The translations under genes and the position numbers were made by a program. The notes beneath the pieces are model-generated. The model was given only the letters and a program-made list of their open reading frames with translations, was not told the DNA's origin and did no database searches. Shown piece after piece: positions 9,221 to 17,457 of a stretch of 64,000 nt of DNA; the stretch's first letter is position 1; the number at the start of each line of letters is the position of its first letter. Source of the DNA: JAHQVI01 sp963727575 (lineage in GTDB: Bacteria; Pseudomonadota; Alphaproteobacteria; Rhizobiales; Rhodomicrobiaceae); NCBI GenBank assembly GCA_963727575.1, contig CAVSIA010000007.1, positions 186,001-250,000 on the forward strand, read 5' to 3'.

Positions 9221-10510
9221 TTACTCCGCCGCCAGGAACCTCGCGCCGCCCGATTTGCTCTGATCGATCCGTTCCTCGATCACATGGCGGAAATGCCGGA
9301 TCAGCCCCTGGATCGGCCAGGCAGCCGCATCGCCGAGCGCGCAGATGGTGTGGCCTTCGATCTGCTTGGAAACATCGAGCAGCATGTCGATCTCCTCGCG
9401 CCTCGCCTCGCCCTTGACCATCCGCTCCAGCACGCGCCACATCCAGCCGGTTCCCTCGCGGCAGGGCGTGCACTGACCGCAGCTCTCATGCTTGTAGAAA
9501 TAGGCGATCCGGGAAATCGCCTTGATGATGTCCGTGGACTTGTCCATGACGATCACCGCCGCCGTACCAAGGCCCGACTGGACTTCCCGCAAACTGTCGA
9601 AATCCATCAACAGTTCATGGCACATATTGGCCGGCACGCAGGGAACCGAGGAGCCGCCCGGAATGACGGCCAGCAGATTGTCCCAGCCGCCGCGCACGCC
9701 GCCTGCATGTTTCTCGATCAACTCGCGCAAGGGAATACCCATTTCCTCTTCGACATTGCACGGCTCGTTCACATGGCCGGAAATGCAGAACAGCTTGGTG
9801 CCGGTGTTGTTCGGACGCCCGAGCGCCGAGAACCACGGCGCGCCGCGCCGCAGAATGTCCGGCACGACAGCGATGGATTCCACATTGTTGACCGTCGTCG
9901 GTGCGCCCCACAGACCCGCATTGGCGGGAAAGGGCGGCTTCAGGCGCGGCTGGCCCTTCTTGCCTTCAAGGCTTTCAAGCAACGCGGTTTCCTCGCCGCA
10001 AATGTATGCGCCCGCGCCGTGATGCAGGTAGATGTCGAAATCCCAGCCGTGGATGTTGTTCTTGCCGATCAGCTTCTTCTCGTAAGCCTCATCGACCACC
10101 GCCTGCAGGCGCTCGCGCTCGCGGATATATTCGCCGCGCAGGTAGATGTAGCAGACATGGGCCTTCATCGCGAAACCGGCATAGAGACAGCCTTCGATCA
10201 GCAGATGCGGATCGTGGCGCATGATCTCGCGGTCCTTGCAGGTGCCGGGCTCAGACTCGTCGGCATTGACGACCAGATAGGACGGCCGGGGATCGTTCTT
10301 CGGCATGAACGACCATTTGAGGCCGGTGGGGAAGCCCGCGCCGCCGCGCCCGCGCAGGCCGGAGGCTTTCACCTCCTCGATGATCCACTCGCCGCCTTTT
10401 TCAAGAAACGCCTTGGTGCCGTCCCAGGCGCCGCGCTTCTGCGCCGAAGTGAGCTGCCAGCCGACCTGACCGTAGAGATTTTTGAAGATGCGGTCCTTAT
10501 CCGAGAGCAT
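9221..10510 (-). CDS. nuoF: NADH-quinone oxidoreductase subunit F
   Basis: NADH-oxidising flavoprotein of complex I, 429 aa, binding FMN and the N3 [4Fe-4S] cluster. Glycine-rich GRGGAGFPTG (54-63) and AYICGEETALLESLEG are the NADH/FMN motifs, and the SCGQCTPCREGTGW segment near residue 355 supplies cluster cysteines. It lies 3 bp after nuoE and 3 bp before the DUF3291 gene. No frame break. Confidence 0.97.
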   Translation of the reverse strand: MLSDKDRIFKNLYGQVGWQLTSAQKRGAWDGTKAFLEKGGEWIIEEVKASGLRGRGGAGFPTGLKWSFMPKNDPRPSYLVVNADESEPGTCKDREIMRHDPHLLIEGCLYAGFAMKAHVCYIYLRGEYIRERERLQAVVDEAYEKKLIGKNNIHGWDFDIYLHHGAGAYICGEETALLESLEGKKGQPRLKPPFPANAGLWGAPTTVNNVESIAVVPDILRRGAPWFSALGRPNNTGTKLFCISGHVNEPCNVEEEMGIPLRELIEKHAGGVRGGWDNLLAVIPGGSSVPCVPANMCHELLMDFDSLREVQSGLGTAAVIVMDKSTDIIKAISRIAYFYKHESCGQCTPCREGTGWMWRVLERMVKGEARREEIDMLLDVSKQIEGHTICALGDAAAWPIQGLIRHFRHVIEERIDQSKSGGARFLAAE

Positions 10511-10513
10511 GGG

Positions 10514-11113
10514 CTAATCCGTCTTCAAGAGCGTGCGGGCGCCGCTTGCGGGCGCGGAAAACTGTCGATTGTTCTGAGGGCCGGGCTTCACCGCGACGCC
10601 GGACTTCAGCTTCTGCAAGAGCGTTGTAAACAAATCGGGCGTCAGATCCTCGAAATAGTCCTTGTTGATCTGCACCATCGGGGCATTGACGCAGGCCCCG
10701 AGACATTCGACCTCCACCCAGGAGAACAGCCCGTCCTCGGAGACCTTGCCTTCCACCCCGATCGTCTGCCGGCAGATCTCCCTGATCTCCTCGGCACCCC
10801 GCAGCATGCACGGCGTCGTACCGCAAAGCTGGACGTGATATTTGCCGACCGGCGACAGGTTGAACATGGTGTAGAAGGTGGCGATTTCGTAGACGCGGAT
10901 GTAGGGCATATCGAGCATATCGGCGATATAGCGGAGCGCCGGCTCCGGCAGCCATCCCTCGGCCTGCTCCTGCGCGCGCCAGAGCAAAGGGATCACGGCG
11001 GCCCATTGGCGGCCTTTTGGGTATTTGGCGATCTGCTTGCCGGCCCAGTCGAGATTTTCGGCGGTGAATTCGAAGCCGGATGGCTGGCTGGGATCGAGAC
11101 GGCGAACCGACAT
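10514..11113 (-). CDS. nuoE: NADH-quinone oxidoreductase subunit E
   Basis: Thioredoxin-like [2Fe-2S] subunit (cluster N1a) that partners NuoF. 199 aa. Cluster ligands are C97, C102, C137 and C141 (CGTTPC and CLGAC). The short C-terminal tail after about residue 165 lacks the long Pro/Ala-rich extension seen in many rhizobial NuoE proteins. It is tightly followed by nuoF, but its usual upstream neighbour nuoD is about 1.5 kb away behind a glycosyltransferase gene. Confidence 0.96.
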   Translation of the reverse strand: MSVRRLDPSQPSGFEFTAENLDWAGKQIAKYPKGRQWAAVIPLLWRAQEQAEGWLPEPALRYIADMLDMPYIRVYEIATFYTMFNLSPVGKYHVQLCGTTPCMLRGAEEIREICRQTIGVEGKVSEDGLFSWVEVECLGACVNAPMVQINKDYFEDLTPDLFTTLLQKLKSGVAVKPGPQNNRQFSAPASGARTLLKTD

Positions 11114-11480
11114 ATGCTTTTCCGTTCTGTCTTTGCGCTCTGGCCCCCGCCCTCAGCGCAGAATTCCTGTTTTGGAATCTTCCTGAGCCTGAGCAAGCAT
11201 TTTCATCACCGAAGGCACATGCGATCTGGTGCAGTGTTCAAACTCGTGGAAAATCGTATTATCACCTTCGTGCGTCAACCCGAAAGAGTGGGCGCTGAAG
11301 AATAGCCCCTGGATCAGCAACCACCCGCGCCGTTGGGACGGAGCACACGGACGTCGGCCGACTTCCGCAGTCCAACTGAAATATTGCGCAGCATGAGGTA
11401 AAGGATTCCGTCGCATCTGTCACCCGCAAGCGCAAGCCCGCCAAAGGCCGCAGTCTCGGGGGTAAACGCAACGAATCCGA
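11114..11480. other. Intergenic spacer between the glycosyltransferase gene and nuoE
   Basis: 367 bp that must carry either read-through from the glycosyltransferase gene or its own promoter for nuoE-F-G-M. Short open frames exist on both strands but none has a ribosome site or recognisable protein. No strong terminator or promoter was recognised. Confidence 0.4.
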
Positions 11481-12449
11481 TCAGACTCGGATCTGCCGAC
11501 GAATCGCAAGACCGCGCGTGAACTGGCGCCATGGATAAAACCAGCGCAGTCGCAGGCGGGCCCTGCGACGGTGGGCGAGACCGGCCTTGAGCTGGGCCGG
11601 GCTCGGCTTCGGATCCTCAATGTTGAGGTCCGCAAGCAACTGTTGCGCCTTGCGATATGCACGGTTGAAGCTTTCATCCCAGGGCCACTCGGGACGGTGC
11701 CATGGCTTCGGCGCCCCGGTAAAATGCCAGATAACGGGCTTTACGCCGATCGATCGCGGATCGAGCAGGGTCATGTGGTCGGACTGATAGTTCCAGCGCA
11801 GAGACAAAGGCCTGCACAGGTGACCGGCAACCGCGTTGAGCGCGGACTGATCCGACGAACGGCAAAGTTCGCTGTTCTCGACGAGGAAATTGACCGCCTT
11901 CTCAGCGATCTGGCTCCATCCACGTCGGCTCGCCAGGATCACGCCGGAGTTGAAATAGCTATCCTCCTTGACGCCGAGGCGCTGGAGATAAACCTTTTCC
12001 CGCTGCGGACCGCGGCCGAGCTCATTGACACACAGACAGACCGTATCCGGCGCCGCCAGCATGCCGCCTTCCGGAATTTCAGCGTCGAAGATATCGTCGA
12101 GGCTTCCGTCGACCAGAATGTCGCCATCCAGATAGAGAAAGCGTTCGATTTCCGGAGCGAGGAAGCGGTGCAGCCAGAAGCGGGATAAGGCCACGGCGGG
12201 CAGGTAGCGGTCGCGGTGGTAACGTTGAAGCGCGGCAATTTCGGGAACTGGGGCGGGTGCGATGGATATCCTCAATTGCGCCGTCAAGGAACCGAACTGA
12301 CTGCACCAGCGTTGGTCACCATCCGTTACCAAGACCTGCACGCAGGTATCGTCTCTGGTCAGATTTTCCCCTGCTGAAAGAGCTGTCGCAAATGTAGGGA
12401 CGAAGAAATTCTTGTCGCAAATTAATACAACCGCGTTCCTCACAATCAT
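11481..12449 (-). CDS. Glycosyltransferase family 8 protein
   Basis: 322 aa, cytoplasmic, no signal peptide. The GT8 pattern is plain: N-terminal VVLICDKNFFVP nucleotide-binding strand, the metal-binding DGD triad at 108-110 (FLYLDGDILV), YFNSGVILASRRGW, and IWHFTGAPKPW with the late His ligand. This retaining sugar-transfer fold is typical of LPS glucosyl/galactosyltransferases; the acceptor cannot be told from sequence. The last 60 residues are Arg-rich and basic, possibly for membrane association. The gene interrupts the nuo operon between nuoD and nuoE, preceded by an AT-rich spacer with a palindrome. Confidence 0.9.
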   Translation of the reverse strand: MIVRNAVVLICDKNFFVPTFATALSAGENLTRDDTCVQVLVTDGDQRWCSQFGSLTAQLRISIAPAPVPEIAALQRYHRDRYLPAVALSRFWLHRFLAPEIERFLYLDGDILVDGSLDDIFDAEIPEGGMLAAPDTVCLCVNELGRGPQREKVYLQRLGVKEDSYFNSGVILASRRGWSQIAEKAVNFLVENSELCRSSDQSALNAVAGHLCRPLSLRWNYQSDHMTLLDPRSIGVKPVIWHFTGAPKPWHRPEWPWDESFNRAYRKAQQLLADLNIEDPKPSPAQLKAGLAHRRRARLRLRWFYPWRQFTRGLAIRRQIRV

Positions 12450-12594
12450 CTTAACGCATCCTTACTAACGCTACCCGAAGGTGTACCGCTATGTTTGCGT
12501 ATTATTGTGAGCCCATGCCTTCGTCGGGCGTGCGGGCTCTGCCGCACCGGGTGTGTAGATCGTGGAAACTCCCTAGGTAGACGAACTTACAAAT

Positions 12595-12630
12595 ATTATA
12601 CGAGCGTGCCAACAGTTTATTGTTGGCACG
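12595..12630 (-). promoter_or_regulatory. Perfect 10-bp inverted repeat next to a TATAAT box
   Basis: CGTGCCAACA (12605-12614) and TGTTGGCACG (12621-12630) form a perfect 10-bp hairpin with a 6-nt GTTTAT loop. Reading the minus strand, a perfect TATAAT follows 4 nt later (12600-12595), about 145 bp upstream of the glycosyltransferase start. It may be an operator overlapping a promoter for the inserted gene, or a nuoD terminator/attenuator; there is no long T-run, so a simple Rho-independent terminator is less likely. The -35 match is poor. Confidence 0.4.
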
Positions 12631-12664
12631 GCTGAGCTGTTTGGTGAGCGTGATTAACGTGGTG

Positions 12665-13924
12665 TCACCGGTCGATCTCGCCGAAGACGATGTCGATCGA
12701 GCCGATGATCGCTGAGACGTCCGCGAGCATGTGGCCGCGATTCATGAAGTCCATCGCCTGCAGATGCGGGAAGCCCGGCGCGCGGATCTTGCAGCGGTAA
12801 GGCTTGTTGGTGCCGTCGGAGACCAGATAGACGCCGAACTCGCCCTTGGGCGCCTCGACGCAGGCGTAAACCTCGCCCTCGGGGACGTGGAAGCCTTCCG
12901 TGTAAAGCTTGAAGTGATGGATCAGCGCTTCCATCGAACGCTTCATATTGCTCCGGCGCGGCGGCGTCACCTTGTGGTCCGGCGCGAGCACCGGGCCCTT
13001 GCCGGTCGGCGCGTTCAGGAGGTCGATGCACTGCTTCATGATCCGGATCGACTGGCGCATCTCTTCCATGCGTATCAGATAGCGGTCGAAACAGTCGCCG
13101 TTCTTGCCGACGGGAATGTCGAACTCCAGCTCCTCATAACATTCGTAGGGCTGGCTCTTGCGCAGGTCCCAGGCGCCGCCGGAGCCGCGCACCATGACGC
13201 CGGAAAAGCCCCAGGCCAGGCAGTCCTTCAGGTTGACCACGCCGATATCGACGTTGCGCTGCTTGAAGATGCGGTTGCCGGTCAAGAGGCTGTCGATGTC
13301 GTCGAGCACGGGGACGAAGGTTTCGCACCAGGCGGCGATATCGTCGATCAGCGGCTGCGGAAGGTCCTGATGCACGCCGCCGGGCCGGAAATAATTCGCA
13401 TGCAGCCGCGAACCCGACGCGCGCTCGTAGAACACCATCAGCTTCTCGCGTTCCTCAAACCCCCACAGCGGCGGCGTGAGTGCGCCGACATCCATGGCCT
13501 GCGTGGTGACGTTCAGCAGGTGGTTGAGAATACGGCCGATCTCGCAATAGAGCACGCGGATGAGCTGGCCGCGCCGCGGCACTTCGATGCCCATCAGCTT
13601 CTCGATGGCGAGGCAGAACGCGTGTTCCTGATTCATCGGCGCGACATAGTCGAGCCGGTCGAAATAGGGAATCGCCTGGAGGTAGGTCTTGTATTCGATC
13701 AGCTTCTCGGTGCCGCGGTGGAGTAGGCCGATATGCGGATCGACGCGCTCGACGACCTCGCCGTCCAGCTCGAGAACGAGGCGCAACACGCCGTGCGCCG
13801 CCGGATGCTGCGGGCCGAAATTGATGGTGAAGTTGCGCAGCTCGACCTCGCCCAAGCCCGCTTCAGGGCGGACGCGTTCCTCGGGCTTGGCTCCAACTTT
13901 TTCTATCGCGCTGCCGTCAGCCAT
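12665..13924 (-). CDS. nuoD: NADH-quinone oxidoreductase subunit D
   Basis: 49-kDa-type subunit of complex I, evolved from the NiFe-hydrogenase large subunit; with NuoB it forms the quinone site next to cluster N2. 419 aa. After a charged 25-residue leader comes NFTINFGPQHPAAHG with the quinone-site His, then HIGLLHRGTEKLIE, and the C-terminal FGEIDR end typical of the family. It follows the thioesterase gene by 116 bp instead of abutting nuoC. Confidence 0.97.
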   Translation of the reverse strand: MADGSAIEKVGAKPEERVRPEAGLGEVELRNFTINFGPQHPAAHGVLRLVLELDGEVVERVDPHIGLLHRGTEKLIEYKTYLQAIPYFDRLDYVAPMNQEHAFCLAIEKLMGIEVPRRGQLIRVLYCEIGRILNHLLNVTTQAMDVGALTPPLWGFEEREKLMVFYERASGSRLHANYFRPGGVHQDLPQPLIDDIAAWCETFVPVLDDIDSLLTGNRIFKQRNVDIGVVNLKDCLAWGFSGVMVRGSGGAWDLRKSQPYECYEELEFDIPVGKNGDCFDRYLIRMEEMRQSIRIMKQCIDLLNAPTGKGPVLAPDHKVTPPRRSNMKRSMEALIHHFKLYTEGFHVPEGEVYACVEAPKGEFGVYLVSDGTNKPYRCKIRAPGFPHLQAMDFMNRGHMLADVSAIIGSIDIVFGEIDR

Positions 13925-14040
13925 GATTGGCTCCGATTTCGTCTAAATTTGCCTACCCGGCAAACCAAAAGAATGGTTAAGGTCCGGTCGCAACGATCGC
14001 AGGCCCTAGGGGCGACAGCGATTGGCCGCGTCCAGTTCCA

Positions 14041-14466
14041 TCAGCCGCCCGCCTTCGCCTGCTTCTCGGCGACCTTGGCCCTGAACTTGTCCCAGTTCAC
14101 GATGGCGCGCTGGTGGTAGCCCTCGCCGATCTGGTCGATGCCGTCATGGGCGCGGACGTAGAACCACACTCGGCGGCCTTCGACCTCGGTCGCCTCGACA
14201 TCCACCGTCACCGTCAGGCCGGCCGGCGTCGCCGCGTCATGGGAGACGTCGACATGGATCCCCACGCTGCCCTCGCCCTCATCGAGATGAGGGGCGAGGG
14301 CCTGCACGCAGGTCCATTCCATGAGCGCCACCATGAAGCCCGTGGCGAAAACCTCCGGCATCCCCCGCATCACGTCCGATTCGGGATAGACATACGGAAC
14401 GGTCTTGTCCACCGGGACCTTATAGGCAAACTGCGCCTTGATGCCGGCCTGTAGCGTGTCCTTCAT
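14041..14466 (-). CDS. FlK-like hotdog-fold thioesterase
   Basis: 141 aa single hotdog domain similar to the fluoroacetyl-CoA thioesterase FlK family. The residues that form the FlK catalytic triad (Thr42, Glu50, His76 in the Streptomyces enzyme) are found here at the same numbers: T42 in ATGFMVALME, E50 at its end, and H76 in HVDVSHDA. The FlK gate residue Phe36 is Met here, so the physiological substrate is probably an ordinary short acyl-CoA rather than fluoroacetyl-CoA. The ATG at 14466 overlaps the upstream stop (ATGA), implying coupling with the small acidic protein. Its place between nuoC and nuoD is not standard. Confidence 0.8.
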   Translation of the reverse strand: MKDTLQAGIKAQFAYKVPVDKTVPYVYPESDVMRGMPEVFATGFMVALMEWTCVQALAPHLDEGEGSVGIHVDVSHDAATPAGLTVTVDVEATEVEGRRVWFYVRAHDGIDQIGEGYHQRAIVNWDKFRAKVAEKQAKAGG

Positions 14467-14756
14467 CAATCCTCGTCTTCGTAATCGCCGTCGCCGTCCC
14501 AGCGGTCAGATTCCTCAAGACTGCCATAGGCTTTTTCCAGCTCCGCGCCGGTCACGGTCTTGCCGGTGACCGACTGGACCATCGCGGCCATGTCGTCCCA
14601 CGACTTGCCTTGCTCCTGCAGCAACTCGATCTCCTCGGCCGCGATGCCGGCCAGATCGGTCAGGTCGAGAGGCTCTTCCTTGGCGCCGGACGCCTCGCGC
14701 AACGCCTTTTGGGCATTGAGCGCTTCGGCCAGCGTAAATGTCGATTTGTCCGCCAT
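14466..14756 (-). CDS. Small acidic hypothetical protein
   Basis: 96 aa soluble protein from the ATG at 14756, which has GGAGG 9 nt upstream; an upstream in-frame extension to 14804 would overlap the nuoC stop and is rejected. It is predicted mostly helical (FTLAEALNAQKALREASG, then EEIELLQEQGKSWDDMAAM) and ends in a very acidic tail of Asp/Glu. I do not recognise a family. It lies between nuoC (22 bp gap) and the thioesterase (4-nt overlap), so it is part of the transcript. Confidence 0.75.
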   Translation of the reverse strand: MADKSTFTLAEALNAQKALREASGAKEEPLDLTDLAGIAAEEIELLQEQGKSWDDMAAMVQSVTGKTVTGAELEKAYGSLEESDRWDGDGDYEDED

Positions 14757-14778
14757 GCGGGTATCCTCCATGAATGGC

Positions 14779-15387
14779 TTAAGACTGCGATGCTTTCTCA
14801 TCACCGGGGAGGTTGTACTCCGCGCCCTCCCAAGGGCTGAGGAAATCGAAATTGCGGAATTCCTGCGGAAGTTTCACCGGCTCGTAAACAACGCGTTTCT
14901 GTTCCTCGCTGTAACGGACCTCGACAAACCCGGTCAGCGGGAAGTCCTTGCGCAGCGGGTGGCCCTGAAAACCGTAATCGGTCAGGATGCGGCGCAGATC
15001 CGGATGACCGGAAAACAATATGCCGTAAAGGTCGAACGCCTCGCGCTCGTACCAGTTCGCCGCCGGGAATACGCGCACAGCGCTGGGCACGGGCGTGTCG
15101 GCGTCGGTTTGCAGCTTCAGGCGGATGCGGTGATTGATCTGCGGGCTCAGCAGGTGATAGACGACGTCGAAGCGCTTGTCGCGGCCCGGATAGTCGACGC
15201 CGCAAATGTCGATCAGGCAGGTGAACAGGCAGCGCGGATCGTCGCGCAGATAGCGCAGCAGATTGGCGACCTGATCACGCTCGATGTCGAGCGTCAACTC
15301 GCCGAGGGCGATGTGCCAGCCCTTGATCGCCTGCGGCTGACCCTCAGCCAAAGCGGCGCCGAGCTCTTTCAGCTTTTCTTCGGTCAT
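14779..15387 (-). CDS. nuoC: NADH-quinone oxidoreductase subunit C
   Basis: 30-kDa-type peripheral subunit of complex I, 202 aa, unfused to NuoD. Family features are ICGVDYPGRDKRFDVVYHLLS, the ANWYEREAFDLYGI(L)FSGHPDLRRIL signature around residues 121-145 and the final GFVEVRYSEEQKRVVYEP block. It lies 38 bp after nuoB and 22 bp before the small acidic protein gene. Confidence 0.97.
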   Translation of the reverse strand: MTEEKLKELGAALAEGQPQAIKGWHIALGELTLDIERDQVANLLRYLRDDPRCLFTCLIDICGVDYPGRDKRFDVVYHLLSPQINHRIRLKLQTDADTPVPSAVRVFPAANWYEREAFDLYGILFSGHPDLRRILTDYGFQGHPLRKDFPLTGFVEVRYSEEQKRVVYEPVKLPQEFRNFDFLSPWEGAEYNLPGDEKASQS

Positions 15388-15425
15388 CTCAGCCCCACTC
15401 TTTATCCGTCAATCAATCGCCGCAC

Positions 15426-15998
15426 CTAGCGCTCGATGGTTCCGACACGCCGGATCTTCTTCTGCAGCAGCATCACGCCATAGACCAGCGCTTCAGCGCT
15501 TGGCGGGCAGCCCGGCACGTAAATATCCACCGGGATGACACGGTCACAGCCGCGCACAACCGAGTAGGAATAGTGATAGTAGCCGCCGCCATTGGCGCAG
15601 GAGCCCATCGAGATCACATAGCGCGGGTCCGGCATCTGGTCGTAGACCTTGCGGATCGCCGGCGCCATCTTGTTGCACAGCGTACCGGCGACGATGATCA
15701 CGTCGGACTGGCGAGGGCTGGCGCGCGGGGCGAAGCCGAAGCGCTCCAGGTCGTAGCGCGGCATCGATGCCTGCATCATCTCCACGGCGCAGCAGGCAAG
15801 GCCGAAGGTCATCCACATCAGCGAGCCGGTGCGCGCCCATTGGATCAGGTCGTCGGTGGTGGTGACGAGGAAACCGCGGTCGGCCAACTCGTTGGAGATA
15901 TCGGTGAAATACGGATCGTTCTTCTGCGCACCCGCCGAGATCGGCCGGCCGGACGGATCGCGAAGAACGCCGTCCTGCGGATCAGCAATCAATCCCAT
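15426..15998 (-). CDS. nuoB: NADH-quinone oxidoreductase subunit B
   Basis: Subunit carrying the terminal [4Fe-4S] cluster N2 that reduces quinone. 190 aa from the ATG at 15998, with ligands C69, C70 (tandem CC), C134 and C164 (VPGCPPSAEALVYG). An in-frame ATG lies 21 nt further upstream, but AAGGAG falls 7 nt before the chosen start, which matches other rhizobial NuoB N-termini (MGL-). The gene overlaps the nuoA 3' end by 10 nt. Confidence 0.95.
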   Translation of the reverse strand: MGLIADPQDGVLRDPSGRPISAGAQKNDPYFTDISNELADRGFLVTTTDDLIQWARTGSLMWMTFGLACCAVEMMQASMPRYDLERFGFAPRASPRQSDVIIVAGTLCNKMAPAIRKVYDQMPDPRYVISMGSCANGGGYYHYSYSVVRGCDRVIPVDIYVPGCPPSAEALVYGVMLLQKKIRRVGTIER

Positions 15999-16354
15999 TC
16001 CAGGGCTCCTTTCCGCCATTCATAGACGAACCCGATCGTCAGGACGGCGAGAAATACCATCATCGACCAGAACCCGAACAGGCCCGCCTCTTTGAACGAC
16101 ACGGCCCACGGAAACAGGAACGCGACCTCCAGGTCGAAGATAATAAAGAGAATCGAAACCAGATAGAAGCGCACGTCGAACTTCATGCGCGCATCGTCAA
16201 AAGCGGGAAAGCCGCATTCATAAGCCGACAGCTTTTCCGGGTCCGGATTGCTCGGCGCGATCAGGAACGGCGCGATCAGCAAGGCGAGCCCGATAAAAGC
16301 GGCGACGCCGAAAAAGATCACCAGAGGCAGATAGTCGGAAAGAAGTGCGTTCAT
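15989..16354 (-). CDS. nuoA: NADH-quinone oxidoreductase subunit A
   Basis: Three-TM membrane subunit A, 121 aa, first gene of the complex I operon. It shows the family loop KLSAYECGFPAFDDARMKFD (around 43-62), with the conserved Cys in the TM1-2 loop, and RFYLVSILFIIFDLEVAFLFPW. The start is about 150 bp from the convergent end of the BKACE gene, which leaves room for the operon promoter. Confidence 0.97.
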   Translation of the reverse strand: MNALLSDYLPLVIFFGVAAFIGLALLIAPFLIAPSNPDPEKLSAYECGFPAFDDARMKFDVRFYLVSILFIIFDLEVAFLFPWAVSFKEAGLFGFWSMMVFLAVLTIGFVYEWRKGALEWD

Positions 16355-16479
16355 CTTTCACCGCATTTTGAACCGCGCGCACCAGCAGCAGCATGCCACG
16401 AACGGCCTATCTCATCGAAAGACGGCTTACCCGACCCTCACGCCCCGCGCAAGTGCGCCTTTCGGCTTTTCATGGTCTC

Positions 16480-16507
16480 AAGATAATAACGCATCGACGG
16501 TTATCAA
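16480..16507 (-). promoter_or_regulatory. nuoA: Candidate sigma-70-type promoter of the nuo operon
   Basis: On the minus strand TTGATA (16507-16502) is followed after 16 nt by TATCTT (16485-16480), 126 bp upstream of the nuoA ATG. The -35 is a 5/6 match and the -10 a 4/6 match. It overlaps the last bases of the neighbouring gene. It is offered only as the best candidate in the spacer. Confidence 0.3.
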
Positions 16508-17346
16508 ATGCGCCATAGAGCGCGGGCGTCGTCAGCGGAGGCCAAAGGGATGTGCAGGTTCTTCAGGAGCGCGGCCGTGGCGCCGATCAGGTCGGTATTG
16601 CTCCCGGCGATTTCGCCGCCGGGCAGGTAGTAATTGTTCTCGAAGCCGACGCGCACATGGCCGCCCAGCAGCGCCGCGAGCGCCGCGCAGCGGCTTTCAT
16701 TCGGCCCGAACGCACAGACCATCCAGTCGCGGAACGGGCGCATCTCGGTGCCCAGGAAGGCGAGCAGGTCGACGGGATTGCTCTTCTGGCCGGTGGTATA
16801 CCGCCCGAGCACGTAAAGAACGGAGGTCGCGCTGCCGTCGATCGCGCCGTCCCGGCTCCATTCCAGCAGGCGGTTCACGTCCTCGTGATCGTAAAGAATG
16901 ACCTGCGGCGCAATCGATGCCTTCCGCATCCAGTCGAGGAAATCGGCGAACTCGCCCTTCTCCGCGTCGGTCGGAGCCATCTCGCGCAAAGCCAGCGACA
17001 CCGCCTCGGGGCGCACCTCGCGCACCGCGGCCATCTGCACGTCGCGCTCGAAGATCCCGCCCGCCTCGGTCGTCATCTGCAGGACCATGTCCCTGCCGAT
17101 CACGCCGCGCAGGGCTGCGAAGATGTCCTTATAACTCTCGGCGTCGAGACTGTGTCGGCCCCGGTCGTCGCGGATATGCAGGTGCAGAACGCTGGCCCCG
17201 GCATCGCGCCATTGCGGCGCCTCGCGCAGGATTTCCGCCTTGGTCAGCGGAATGGCGGCGTGGTCGGACTTGCCCCGGCGGCTGCCGTTGGGCGCGATCG
17301 CCAGAACGACTTTGTGTGCCCGTTCGGTTTCGAGCCATTCATTCAT
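16504..17346 (-). CDS. BKACE family (DUF849) beta-keto acid cleavage enzyme
   Basis: 280 aa TIM-barrel enzyme of the beta-keto acid cleavage family. Such enzymes condense a 3-keto acid with acetyl-CoA and split it into acetoacetate and a new acyl-CoA. Visible markers are NGSRRGKSDHAAIPLT near 20-36, the zinc-binding HLHIRD (His55, His57), LQMTTEAGG and the C-terminal GGHVRVGFENN with a further His. The subfamily substrate cannot be named. It is divergently transcribed from the aminotransferase gene (111 bp apart); together they suggest breakdown of an amino acid through a beta-keto intermediate. Confidence 0.85.
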   Translation of the reverse strand: MNEWLETERAHKVVLAIAPNGSRRGKSDHAAIPLTKAEILREAPQWRDAGASVLHLHIRDDRGRHSLDAESYKDIFAALRGVIGRDMVLQMTTEAGGIFERDVQMAAVREVRPEAVSLALREMAPTDAEKGEFADFLDWMRKASIAPQVILYDHEDVNRLLEWSRDGAIDGSATSVLYVLGRYTTGQKSNPVDLLAFLGTEMRPFRDWMVCAFGPNESRCAALAALLGGHVRVGFENNYYLPGGEIAGSNTDLIGATAALLKNLHIPLASADDARALWRI

Positions 17347-17457
17347 TGCTTACTCGTTCCCGTGCCGGCTTTTCGCGGACCACGCATTGCACCCGCTAAT
17401 CGAAGCATTTAACGTTCCTTAGGACCTTGCCAAAGCTTCGGTCAATAAAGGCTTATC

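Noticed and set aside
8834..11305. 823-codon plus-strand open frame across nuoF and nuoE
   Set aside because: Shadow of nuoF/nuoE with a non-natural composition.
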